NCBI GenBank assembly: GCA_964575975.1
Contig: CAZNTU010000273.1
Coordinates: forward strand, 1-6,984
DNA length: 6,984 nt
Reading direction: 5' to 3'
From: G963674505 sp964575975
GTDB lineage: Bacteria > Desulfobacterota > Desulfobacteria > Desulfobacterales > SKZT01
Part shown: positions 1-5,838 of the stretch, in pieces
How positions within the stretch are numbered: the stretch's first letter is position 1
Layout: the number at the start of each line of letters is the position of its first letter
Notes under the pieces: model-generated
The model's input: the letters and a program-made list of their open reading frames with translations, nothing else
Told to the model about the DNA's origin: nothing
Databases searched by the model: none
Position numbers and translations under genes: made by a program

Positions 1-303
1 CTGCAGGGCCTCCATGCCTTTGCGGGGGATGTGCTCGATCCGCTTTCCCATCTTTTTTTCATATTGCCTCACGAAGCTCCAGGCGAGCGGGGGAATGTCC
101 TCCGGGCGTTCCCTGAGGGGCGGGACGGATATTGGGAAGACGTTCAGCCGGTAGTACAAGTCCATTCTGAACCTTCCCTCGGCCACTTCGCCGGCGAGGT
201 CCCGATAGGTGGCGGCTACGATTCGCACGTTCGCCCGCAGGGGCTTGGAAGAGCCCAGCCGCTCGAAGGTGCCCTCCTTGAGAAACCGCAGCAGCTTCAC
301 CTG
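1..303 (-). pseudogene. Sigma-54-dependent activator (NtrC family), AAA+ domain fragment
   Basis: This is an open frame of 101 codons that continues past the left edge. It matches the second half of the AAA+ domain of bacterial enhancer-binding proteins, which hydrolyse ATP to remodel sigma-54 RNA polymerase. Visible landmarks, in order, are QVKLLRFLKEGTFERLG (residues 1-17), the sensor I segment RIVAATYRDL (about 28-37), GRFRMDLYYRLNVFPI with the arginine-finger region (about 43-58), and PPLRERPEDIPPL (about 61-73). Sensor I normally reads AATN; here the Asn is Tyr. The N-terminal regulatory domain, Walker A, Walker B and GAFTGA loop are all absent: the frame is joined directly upstream to a dehydrogenase fragment at about position 303. 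No start codon or ribosome site of its own is visible. Family identity is clear; which regulator it was, and whether anything beyond the left edge is functional, cannot be seen. Confidence 0.9.
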
Positions 304-782
304 CGAAGTCGCGATTCACCGGATCACCTCCACCGGTTTCATAACCGGCACCGGGTTCATGAATACATGCCGATTACCTTTTCGGGCCGACCGGTCTGCG
401 CGCCGATGCGGCCGATGGGAATGGAGGAGGTATTGGTGGCCAGGATCGTCTCCGGCCGGCAGATCCGATCGAGGTCCTTGAAAATCTTGAATTTGAGATC
501 CTCCCGTTCCACCGCCACCTCGACCACGAAGTCGGCGTCGACCATGTCTTCGAGATTCACGCTGGTCCGAATCCGGCCCAACGCCTCGTCCTTTTCCTCG
601 GGAGTCGCTTTTCCCTTTTCCACGCCCTTGGCCAGAGACTTGGCGATGTTGTCGAGACCCTTCCGGACGAATTCTTCCCTGATGTCGTTCATGATCGCTT
701 CCAGGCCGCTCAAAGCCGCCTCCTGAGCGATGCCGTTGCCCATCTGCCCCGCTCCGACTACGCCGAATGTCCTTATTTCCAT
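304..782 (-). pseudogene. 3-hydroxybutyryl-CoA dehydrogenase, broken N-terminal half
   Basis: The intact enzyme, about 280 residues, oxidises 3-hydroxyacyl-CoA to 3-ketoacyl-CoA with NAD in beta-oxidation or butyrate metabolism. The ATG at 780-782 is preceded by a good ribosome site (AGAAGG, 4 bases upstream). The Rossmann motif GAGQMG is at residues 10-15, and the family segments ATNTSSIPI and RPEKVIGM follow. The frame then breaks at about 360-364: one T appears to be missing, so translation ends in YS and a stop at 357-359. In the next frame the family sequence resumes as FMNPVPVMKPVEVIR, followed by TGA (316-318) where the family has Gly, then IATS. The conserved HF(M/F)NP motif has Tyr in place of its catalytic His. 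The C-terminal helical dimerisation domain is missing and sigma-54 activator sequence begins at 303. Frameshift, stop, lost catalytic residue and truncation together make this a pseudogene. Confidence 0.93.
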
Positions 783-811
783 ATGCCCTTCTTTCCATAT
801 TGCAGTTTTCT

Positions 812-1331
812 TTACGAGGCCCCCGTAAACGGCGGTCCCGGCTGCTTTGCCTCCTCTCGAAAGGCCGCGACGGCATTCCGGTTGGTGGGGTAGAGACGGT
901 TTTCACCAATGGATTCCAAGATATGGTAACGCTTCAGCAAGGCCGCAGTCCATGGATTGGCACGGCTCACGGCAACGGTGACGCGCTATTTCGCCAGGTG
1001 CGCCAGAACCTGATGCAGTGTTTCTCCGCCGGTGGTGTCCATGTCGTTCATCGCTTCCGCATCCAGAACAAACCATTACCAGCGCCACCGTTATGGCCGC
1101 CACCAGGCTGGACAGTTGGGTGCGGGACCCTGCGGCGTCCACGGCCGCCGTGCGCGAGGCGCTGGGACCCGAGACCAGGGCGCCGCCCAGTCCGCTGGCG
1201 ATGCTGCACATGCCGAAGGCAAACAACACCTGGTTGCCGTCCGCCTTGGTGTTGTGCTTGCGATTGGTCAACACCTCGATCCCCAGCCCGGTGATGAAGC
1301 CGGCCAAAACCGCGCGGGACAGAAAATTGGC
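812..1331 (-). pseudogene. SulP-family anion (sulfate) permease, internally deleted remnant
   Basis: SulP/SLC26 permeases have an inner-membrane transport domain and a C-terminal cytosolic STAS domain, usually over 500 residues in all. Only about 170 codons remain here. From about 1331 to 1070 one frame reads NFLSRAVLAGFITGLGIEVL and then GLGGALVSGPSASRTAAVDAAGSRTQLSSLV, which resembles SulP membrane segments (given here in pieces: GGALVSGPSASRT, DAAGSRTQLSSLV). At about 1070-1075 the frame changes and STAS sequence begins: VLDAEAMNDMDTTGGETL, then RVTVAVSRA, ALLKRYHILESIGENRLYPT, ending in a stop at 812-814. An in-frame TAG lies at 986-988 within the STAS part. Most of the membrane domain is therefore missing. 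The end lies 29 bases before the dehydrogenase start, so those two may once have been neighbours. Substrate cannot be told from this remnant. Confidence 0.87.
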
Positions 1332-2260
1332 GAGACAATCAACGTGGCGGCGTTTTCGTAAGTGCCGACGACGTTGCCGCGACCTCCAAGCTCGACTGGC
1401 GTGTCGCTTCGCAAGTTCGTGTCAAGATCCCCGCCGTAGAGATACTCGGTGCAGACTCCCCAAAAAAAGGAATCGCTCGCTTGCCGCTGGGCGCCCAGGC
1501 CGAATTCACCGGCAGCAAGAGGGATATTTCCGAATCGTCCTGGAACTCCGAATCGTAGGCGACACCGAAGTTGAGCGTCCACGGGTCGTCGATCCTGTAC
1601 TGGGAGCCCAGTGCGACGTGCCAGGTGTCCTTGAAGTCCAGGTCGGTCGTGACGCTTCCGGGGCTGGACGTGTCGTCGATGCCGATCCCCACCTGCCCGA
1701 ATTCCGACCACTCCTGCCAGCCCGCGCTGCCAAGCAACGCCCAACGGTCGTTCAACTGTGCATAAAAGCTTCCCATCACCTGCTGCGGCACGTTGATCCC
1801 GACTTCGATGGTCGGGTTCAGCAGCCCCCTGCCGTTCAACAACGACTCGAGCCCGGGCGCGAGATCCGAAAATTCCGCCTCCGCCTCGAAGTCGAGGTCC
1901 ACCTCCGAATTCCAGACAAGCCCCAGCCGAACCCCTTCGCTGATCTCGTAGAGCAACCCGAGATTGACGCCCCAGCCCCATTCCTCATCGCCCATCGAGA
2001 GTTCGCCGTCGCCGAAGGAGGGGTTGACGTTGTTGATCGCCACCTCGTTCTTGTAAATACCGTACACGACGTTCAAGTCGGCTCCGAACGAAAGCTTGTC
2101 GTTCGCCTTATAGGCGACCGAGGGAACGAACGACATCGCGAAACGAGCAATAGACGATTCCCCGTCAAACCGGATCTATCGAAATTCATGCCAAACCCGA
2201 TATACAGGCTATTGGAAGGATTTATCGCCACCGGCACGGAGTTTGATCGCAATGCCTGTG
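1322..2260 (-). pseudogene. FadL-type outer-membrane transport porin, truncated and frameshifted
   Basis: FadL/OmpP1/TodX proteins are 14-stranded outer-membrane barrels that import long-chain fatty acids or other hydrophobic substrates. The long open frame up to 2136 shows family hallmarks: SFVPSVAYKANDKLSFGA, NEVAINN, WGWGVNLGLLYEI, FKDTWHVALGSQYRI and AYDSEFQDDSEISLLLPVN. At about 1495-1504 the frame shifts, and the barrel continues in another frame as FGLGAQRQASDSFFWGV, EYLYGGDLDTN and GGRGNVVGTYENAATLIV. The expected last strand is then replaced by SulP sequence at about 1321-1331. The ATG at 2134-2136 is internal, not a true start. Upstream, PSNSLYIGFGMNFDRSGLTGN (about 2156-2217, another frame, quoted within the limit as PSNSLYIGFGMN and GLTGN) resembles an earlier barrel strand, so I extend the remnant weakly to about 2260. 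Signal peptide and N-terminal hatch are absent. Confidence 0.88.
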
Positions 2261-2592
2261 CGGAGGGCGGGTTTGCCAAGGAGATTTTTCGACAATATTT
2301 GGGCCGTGTGCCAATCATTCGTCAGGACTTCCAATGGTGCTTCGAACCGGATTGGGTCGGTTCCGGACATTGCGGAGGAGACAAATTTCCATTTATAAAA
2401 ACACAATTCCCAACCTAAAGCTCCTGCAAAGAACTTGAACATGAAGGAATGCCGCTTTTCAACATATATTCCAGGACCGCACTGACTCTCCTTTCGGAGA
2501 GGTTTCCTGTTTATTCCAATTTTTGTTGGCGATTTTCTTTCATACCTTGCCGAGGAGTCGGCTGTTATTGACTTGCCTGCCTACCATTTCCC
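2261..2592. other. Gene-free spacer between eutC and fadL remnants
   Basis: No recognisable gene lies in these 332 bases. The base composition is visibly more AT-rich than on either side, with stretches such as TTTATAAAAACACAATTCC near 2393. Open frames run across part of it on both strands: minus 2209-2442 (reading WELCFYKWKFVSSAMSG early on) and plus to 2418 (reading FRQYLGRVPIIRQDFQW). Neither resembles a family I know, and neither has both a convincing ribosome site and a convincing start. It could be the eroded 5' part of the porin gene with its upstream region, or an unrelated remnant. A short perfect hairpin sits at 2486-2501. Confidence 0.5.
2486..2501. repeat. Small perfect hairpin downstream of eutC remnant
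   Basis: CTCTCC and GGAGAG form a perfect 6-bp stem around a 4-base loop. Read on the minus strand the loop is GAAA, a stable GNRA tetraloop. It lies about 90 bases beyond the eutC remnant stop. No T tract follows on the minus strand, so a Rho-independent terminator is not supported; on the plus strand a moderately T-rich stretch follows (GTTTCCTGTTTATT). Function unknown. Confidence 0.35.
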
Positions 2593-3498
2593 TTATGATG
2601 GTAATGGTTTCCGAGCCGCTTTCCTGGGGTCCAGGGCCGTATCCGCGATATTGCACACGAGTCTCGTGATATCGTGATCGATTTTCTTTGCGGCCCATGT
2701 TTTGCCCTTGGTTACCGTTATGTAGACCGAATAGGAGTGGTGCATGGTTCCCTGGCCGTTCGCCGATCCGGTAGCCGGCCCGGACCCTTCCGGAGGTGAC
2801 CACGATGTTTGTTTCGCTCATGGGCACATTGGCGTCCGCAAGCATTTTCCTCACTTCATCCAGATAGGGCGCAAGATGGCCTTCGTCCATAATGGCCTTG
2901 GCATTCAAGCCGTCGGAGATCACGATCTGGCCCTTGGGAAGATTGGCGCCCCAAGAATCCCTGAGATTCTTCAGCGCCGCAATGGATTTCGGATTCGGCT
3001 TTTCGCCTGTCGCACGCTGGGAGATATAGTTGTCGCGATCCTTGGACAAGGTCCCGACGGGCAATGCGTTGGGAATGGTATTTACAAAGGCGGGGGCGAG
3101 TTCCGCCCGAAGGGAAATTTTCGCGTCCTCGTACAAGGATTTGACTTTGGCTTCGAGTCGAGGGTCAAGCTCCCAGATGTTCTTGCCATGGCCGGTCGCG
3201 ATATCGACGCCCCCTAGCCTAGACTTCCCGGATTTCTTTCCGGCCTTCGGCATGGATCTCGTCTTTCGACCGCTTGTCGCCCTTGGCCTGGCGGTACTGC
3301 CAATAGACCCAGAGGGGGTCTCCAAAGTGTTCGGTATATTTGTCGTTCGCATCCACGATCCCGATCCGTTTGTAAAAATCCCACATCTCGTCGTTGACCT
3401 TGTAGCCGAATTTTTCTCTGATGCGGACATGGTCCTGAAACGCCGTCGAGAGATAGCTCAACATGGGGTCGTTCTTGGTGGGAAGCCCGATCAGGTAT
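2593..3498 (-). pseudogene. eutB/eutC: Fused ethanolamine ammonia-lyase (EutB C-terminus + EutC), broken
   Basis: Ethanolamine ammonia-lyase is the adenosylcobalamin enzyme that splits ethanolamine to acetaldehyde and ammonia. From about 3497 to 3222 one frame reads YLIGLPTKNDPMLSYL, AFQDHVRIREKFGYK and HFGDPLWVYWQYRQAKGD, the C-terminal end of a long-form EutB. A TAG stop (3219-3221) and a frame change follow. The next frame continues RGVDIATGHGKNIWELD-like linker sequence (seen as GGVDIATGHGKNIWELD) into EutC: SKDRDNYI, KGQIVISDGLNAKAI, VVTSGRVRAGYRIGE. The segment between RIGE and the later GERPG is missing, consistent with a small internal deletion near 2759-2767. An extra base near 2748 shifts the frame again; family sequence resumes as MHHSYSVYITVTKGKTW, DHDITRLVCNIADTALDPRKA and stops at 2593-2595. 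There is no separate EutC start, which implies a naturally fused EutB-EutC gene. Most of EutB, including its active-site barrel, is lost. Non-functional. Confidence 0.9.
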
Positions 3499-4060
3499 GA
3501 TCGAAGGCAATTGAAGAAAGGCGAAAACCAGCTCCGCGAAGGCCCAAATTCCGGGAAAAGGCACGTTCGCCAGCACGAACACGGTGCCGGCCGCGAGGAA
3601 CTGGAAGAAGGCAACCCCGAGGATGCCTTTGGCGACATTCTTGATCGTTGCCGCGGCGACAGGGATCACCTCGTTGCTGCGTTCCCGGGCCAGCCGATGG
3701 ATCAGTTTCCGCACGAAAGCGGCCGAAGCATCGGCTCTGACAAGAAATACGCAGGCGATGGCCACCGAGACGAAAAACATGAGAAGTCCCCTGCCAAAAC
3801 CGCCCAGCGACCCGACAACAGCAAGGCCCAGCTTCGACAGGGGTTCCCTGTAGGTCGCGACAACCGATTCCAGACTCTGGGAAGCCAGCAGCCATATTTC
3901 CGAAACAGGCTTCCCGATCAGGGGCCATCCCGCCACGGACGGGTCGGGGGGAGGGATCGCAAGGGTCTGGTTCCTGAGCTGGGCCGCAAGTCTCTCTATT
4001 CCCTCGATCAGCGAGCTGACAAGCAGTGCGGTCGGCAGCAGGATGCTGCGATGCGCGGAA
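3499..4060 (-). pseudogene. AI-2E/PerM-family membrane transporter fragment
   Basis: One frame matches the central part of AI-2E-family transporters (PF01594 type), polytopic inner-membrane proteins of usually 340-370 residues. About 185 residues remain. Landmarks: LLPTALLVSSLIEGIERLAA, LAIPPPDPSVAGWPLIGKP, SEIWLLASQSLES, a membrane helix around GLLMFFVSVAIACVFLV, RERSNEVIPVAAATIKNVAKG, a helix around GILGVAFFQFLAAGTVFVLA, then IWAFAELVFAFLQLPS. At 3495-3504 the sequence switches in mid-helix to EutB. At the other end the first helices are not recognisable; a short frame starting near 4105 (MKKNGGLGFNIGHPEF) may be an eroded N-terminal region or unrelated. GTG at 3934-3936 and other internal starts are not convincing. 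The substrate of this subfamily cannot be inferred here. Truncation at both ends makes it a pseudogene. Confidence 0.87.
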
Positions 4061-4183
4061 CTCGGGATGGCCGATGTTAAAACCCAAGCCCCCGTTTTTC
4101 TTCAAAACGGCGACCGCGATTTGGGAAAGTCGCGAGAAAAAAACTTGACAAAAGCCGCGATTCGTGAGAGTTAGACCTCCGGT

Positions 4184-4209
4184 CGAGAATTAGAAATCTC
4201 TAATTTTCG
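4184..4209. promoter_or_regulatory. AT-rich palindrome / hairpin, candidate operator
   Basis: AATTAG and CTAATT form a perfect 6+6 dyad around AAATCT (4188-4205). The symmetry extends outward to CGAG/TTCG with one G-T pair, giving a 10-bp arm. It is an AT-rich dyad in a GC-rich region upstream of iron-transport genes, so a metalloregulator site (Fur or DtxR type) is conceivable. It is not a clear match to the Fur or DtxR consensus I know; it could equally be an RNA hairpin. Confidence 0.35.
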
Positions 4210-4211
4210 GC

Positions 4212-4226
4212 GAACGTCTTACGTTC
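4212..4226. repeat. Perfect 6-3-6 inverted repeat GAACGT/ACGTTC
   Basis: GAACGT-CTT-ACGTTC is a perfect dyad lying 3 bases after the preceding palindrome. The GAAC...GTTC arms resemble the Gram-positive LexA box in base content but the spacing is 7 rather than 4, so LexA is not proposed. It may be a protein-binding dyad or a second hairpin in the leader. Confidence 0.35.
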
Positions 4227-4263
4227 TTCGATCCATGCGGGATGCGAAGAAAGTGAAGGTGCG

Positions 4264-4305
4264 GCCGGCAGCGGCGAATACCGCTCGGCGCGCGCCTTTT
4301 TTTTT
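4264..4305 (+). terminator. Possible terminator/attenuator: GC stem then T9
   Basis: AGCGG (4270-4274) pairs with CCGCT (4281-4285), and GCCG (4264-4267) with CGGC (4286-4289), giving about 9 bp with a 2-base bulge. A 7-base GC run (GCGCGCC) follows and then nine T residues (4297-4305), the longest T run in the leader. The distance from stem to T tract is longer than in a textbook intrinsic terminator, though the palindrome GGCGCGCGCC (4287-4296) could form a competing stem right at the tract. It lies upstream of the operon on the same strand, so if real it could be an attenuator. Confidence 0.4.
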
Positions 4306-4313
4306 GCCTGGAC

Positions 4314-4332
4314 GACCGCCGCTCTGGCGGTC
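4314..4332. repeat. Perfect 7-bp hairpin GACCGCC/GGCGGTC
   Basis: GACCGCC (4314-4320) and GGCGGTC (4326-4332) are perfectly complementary around the loop GCTCT. It lies 8 bases after the T9 tract, so it could pair with or compete against the neighbouring structures in the leader RNA. Confidence 0.45.
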
Positions 4333-4349
4333 CTGTCACTCGAACCGGA

Positions 4350-4417
4350 CTTGGTTTCGACTAGGCCGTTCCGAAAGCCGCGCGTTTGCAGTTGCGGCGG
4401 CCGGAATCGAAACCAAG
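4350..4417. promoter_or_regulatory. Long imperfect hairpin in 5' leader of the Feo operon
   Basis: CTTGGTTTCGA (4350-4360) is perfectly complementary to TCGAAACCAAG (4407-4417), an 11-bp stem. Inside it TTCCG (4369-4373) pairs with CGGAA (4402-4406), and GCCGC (4377-4381) with GCGGC (4394-4398), enclosing a 12-base loop; an 8-base bulge lies on the 5' side. The structure ends 29 bases before the ATG at 4447 and just before the ribosome site. It is followed by CTCC, which could mask the GGAG ribosome site. I do not recognise it as a known riboswitch; a regulatory leader element is inference. Confidence 0.45.
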
Positions 4418-4446
4418 CTCCTCTAATCGTATGGAGATTGTCGGCA

Positions 4447-5511
4447 ATGGAGACTGCGAACAAAGAAATAACGACGAGCGCTTCGGCGGCCAGTACGTCC
4501 GGGGTCGCGACTCGGGGGGCATACGCCGAAACCGCCTGCGAATATTGCGGAAAGCGATATCGCTATGATCGCAGGATACTTTGCGAGCGCGCGATCCGTT
4601 ATCGATGCCGTTCGTGCGGCGGTGTCAACGCCTTGGTCCGGAAAACAACGGTGTCGAAGCCGGAGGCCGGGATCGAGCCGAACGCGGCACCGGCGACCCG
4701 GTCCGCCGTCGAAGGAAACAATCCCGGTTCGTTGTCCCCGGTCTCGGTTTTCGGGGAAGCGAGGGCCTCTTTTTCCGAAAGCTGGAGGCAACTGGCCGGA
4801 ATCCTATTGATATTTCTGGGGCATTTGCAATTGTATCGCCTTTTCATCGTGGCGGGCGAACGGTTCGACGGCGCGACCGGCGATATTTCGGCGGCCCAGG
4901 CGACGGCGTCCTTCCTTCTTTTTATATTGCTCTTCGTTTCCGCGTGCTGGACCCACGGCGCGGTTTTCCAGTGGCTGGCGGACAAGCGGATTTGCGTACT
5001 GGAGGCGTACCGGAGGGCGTGGAGAAAGCTCGCAGGATGGATCGGCCTTCTGTGCATGTTTTTTTTCATCGTTTTGGGCGGTTTCGTGCTGATGGGAATT
5101 CCCGCCGTGGTTTTCAGCGTCATTTTTTCGTTTTCCTTTTTCGTTTTCGCCGAGAAAGACGCCACAGTGACGGATTCGCTCCTGGAAAGCCTGGATCGAG
5201 TATCCGGGAGGGCGACGGCCGCAGGCGTTTGTCTTTGGACGGTCTGGCTGCCTTCCATGCTCGCGGTCGTGCTTCTGGGATGGTGGGCGGCGATTTTCGC
5301 GATGCCCTTCGTGGCCCTTTATATGCACGTCGTATACGGCAGGCTTGGAGGCGGCGACTGCGGAAGCCGGAGGGGCGATCACGCCGACCGCAGGCCCGAG
5401 CCATGGCAGTGTGTGGCCGTGCTGGGTTTCGCTTCTTTCGCCATTTTCATCAACCAGTTCGATATCGATCCGGTTGATCGCATTTTGAAATCGCTGGCGA
5501 TCGGAATGTAG
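4447..5511 (+). CDS. CxxC/CxxC metal-ribbon multi-pass membrane protein, unknown function
   Basis: I do not recognise this 354-residue protein. An N-terminal cytosolic-looking ribbon has C31-x2-C34 (CEYCGKRY) and C54-x2-C57 (YRCRSCGG), with a fifth Cys at 46, likely binding Zn or Fe. A Pro/Ala/Ser-rich linker (about 65-100) follows, then hydrophobic segments at about 114-136, 154-177, 196-235 (probably two), 257-297 (one or two) and 322-338. The pattern of amphipathic Arg-rich stretches before helices (ASFSESWRQLAG, EAYRRAWRKLAGW) looks like a duplicated membrane unit. The start at 4447 is preferred because upstream in-frame codons read through the leader hairpin and give Arg-rich sequence unlike a protein N-terminus. 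GGAG lies 10 bases upstream. The stop overlaps the ribosome site of the following feoA, 10 bases ahead of its ATG, so the gene is probably first in the Feo operon. An accessory or regulatory role in iron uptake is inferred from position only. Confidence 0.85.
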   Translation: METANKEITTSASAASTSGVATRGAYAETACEYCGKRYRYDRRILCERAIRYRCRSCGGVNALVRKTTVSKPEAGIEPNAAPATRSAVEGNNPGSLSPVSVFGEARASFSESWRQLAGILLIFLGHLQLYRLFIVAGERFDGATGDISAAQATASFLLFILLFVSACWTHGAVFQWLADKRICVLEAYRRAWRKLAGWIGLLCMFFFIVLGGFVLMGIPAVVFSVIFSFSFFVFAEKDATVTDSLLESLDRVSGRATAAGVCLWTVWLPSMLAVVLLGWWAAIFAMPFVALYMHVVYGRLGGGDCGSRRGDHADRRPEPWQCVAVLGFASFAIFINQFDIDPVDRILKSLAIGM

Positions 5512-5515
5512 GAGG
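5510..5515 (+). promoter_or_regulatory. Consensus ribosome-binding site of the first feoA
   Basis: AGGAGG lies 6 bases before the ATG at 5522 and overlaps the TAG stop of the preceding gene (5509-5511). It decides the start over the later in-frame ATG at 5543 and suggests translational coupling between the two genes. Confidence 0.85.
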
Positions 5516-5521
5516 AATGAT

Positions 5522-5803
5522 ATGCTGTTCAAGAAAAAGACAATGCGGACTTCGGACAAACCCAAACGCCGGCCGCTGTTTCCGCTGTTTCTGGCTTCGG
5601 ACGGAGAATCCGTTCGCATCGTTTCGATCAAAGGGGAGGGGGAAATGCAATTGAAACTCATCTGCCGGTCTATCAACATCGGGGACGAAATCCTGGTGGT
5701 CCGGCGAAAATCCAACGGCTCCGTGGTGATCCGAAAGTCCGAAAGCCGCTACATTCTGGGAGGCAGGCTGGCCATGGACATCTACGTGGTCCCCTGTCTA
5801 TAA
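5522..5803 (+). CDS. feoA: Divergent FeoA-domain protein with basic N-terminal extension
   Basis: FeoA proteins are small SH3-like cytosolic partners of the ferrous iron permease FeoB. This one has 93 residues. A basic tail (MLFKKKTMRTSDKPKRRP, 1-18) precedes the FeoA-like domain (about 20-92): GESVRIVSIKGEGEMQLKL, INIGDEILVVRR, NGSVVIRK, and the C-terminal strand ILGGRLAMDIYV. The usual LG-x-x-PG turn is replaced by RSINIGD, and the LG-R-x-A-x-x-I-x-V end is of the variant often seen beside a second, canonical FeoA. The typical family length is about 75-85, so the N-terminal extension is extra; it is supported by the AGGAGG site before the first ATG. It is followed after 35 bases by the second feoA. 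The role, possibly a regulatory or stabilising partner of FeoB, is family-based; the basic tail's role is unknown. Confidence 0.9.
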   Translation: MLFKKKTMRTSDKPKRRPLFPLFLASDGESVRIVSIKGEGEMQLKLICRSINIGDEILVVRRKSNGSVVIRKSESRYILGGRLAMDIYVVPCL

Positions 5804-5838
5804 ACCGGGTCAACCGAGGGAGAGAAGAGGATCCATCC

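Larger units (their letters stand above)
4061..4446. other. Structured intergenic leader before the Feo operon
   Basis: No gene is supported in these 386 bases. It contains five inverted repeats or hairpins (4184-4209, 4212-4226, 4264-4289 with a T9 tract behind it, 4314-4332, 4350-4417) ahead of the start at 4447. A perfect TTGACA hexamer lies at 4145-4150, but no good -10 follows at 16-18 bases (GAGTTA at 17), so a sigma-70 promoter there is only possible. Near 4114-4138 an imperfect stem (CGCGA-TTT ... AAA-G-TCGCG) is followed by A-rich, not T-rich, DNA on the plus strand. The ribosome site for 4447 is GGAG at 4433-4436, 10 bases from the ATG, with a complementary CTCC at 4418-4421. Confidence 0.6.

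Noticed and set aside
31..726. Plus-strand open frame of 231 codons
   Set aside because: It is antisense to the sigma-54 activator and dehydrogenase remnants and shows no family resemblance.
1018..2418. Plus-strand open frame of 466 codons
   Set aside because: It lies antisense to the SulP and FadL remnants, whose minus-strand translations show clear family motifs. The plus-strand product is Arg/Pro-rich with no recognisable domain, as expected of a shadow frame in GC-rich DNA.
4145..4150. Strong sigma-70 promoter based on TTGACA
   Set aside because: The hexamer is perfect but no convincing -10 element follows at 16-18 bases, so it is only mentioned within the leader.
4212..4226. LexA (SOS) box
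   Set aside because: The GAAC and GTTC arms are 7 bases apart, not the 4 of the Gram-positive box, and no SOS gene is adjacent.
4351..4446. N-terminal extension of the ribbon protein to a TTG at 4351
   Set aside because: The extension would be translated through the leader hairpin and is Arg-rich and unlike a protein N-terminus; the ATG at 4447 with GGAG upstream is preferred.
4581..5477. Plus-strand open frame of 298 codons overlapping the ribbon membrane protein
   Set aside because: It is very Arg-rich, has no hydrophobic pattern, and overlaps a frame with good membrane segments and a CxxC ribbon.
4804..5715. Minus-strand open frame of 303 codons
   Set aside because: It is antisense to the ribbon protein and the start of feoA, low-complexity basic in composition, with no ribosome site or family match.
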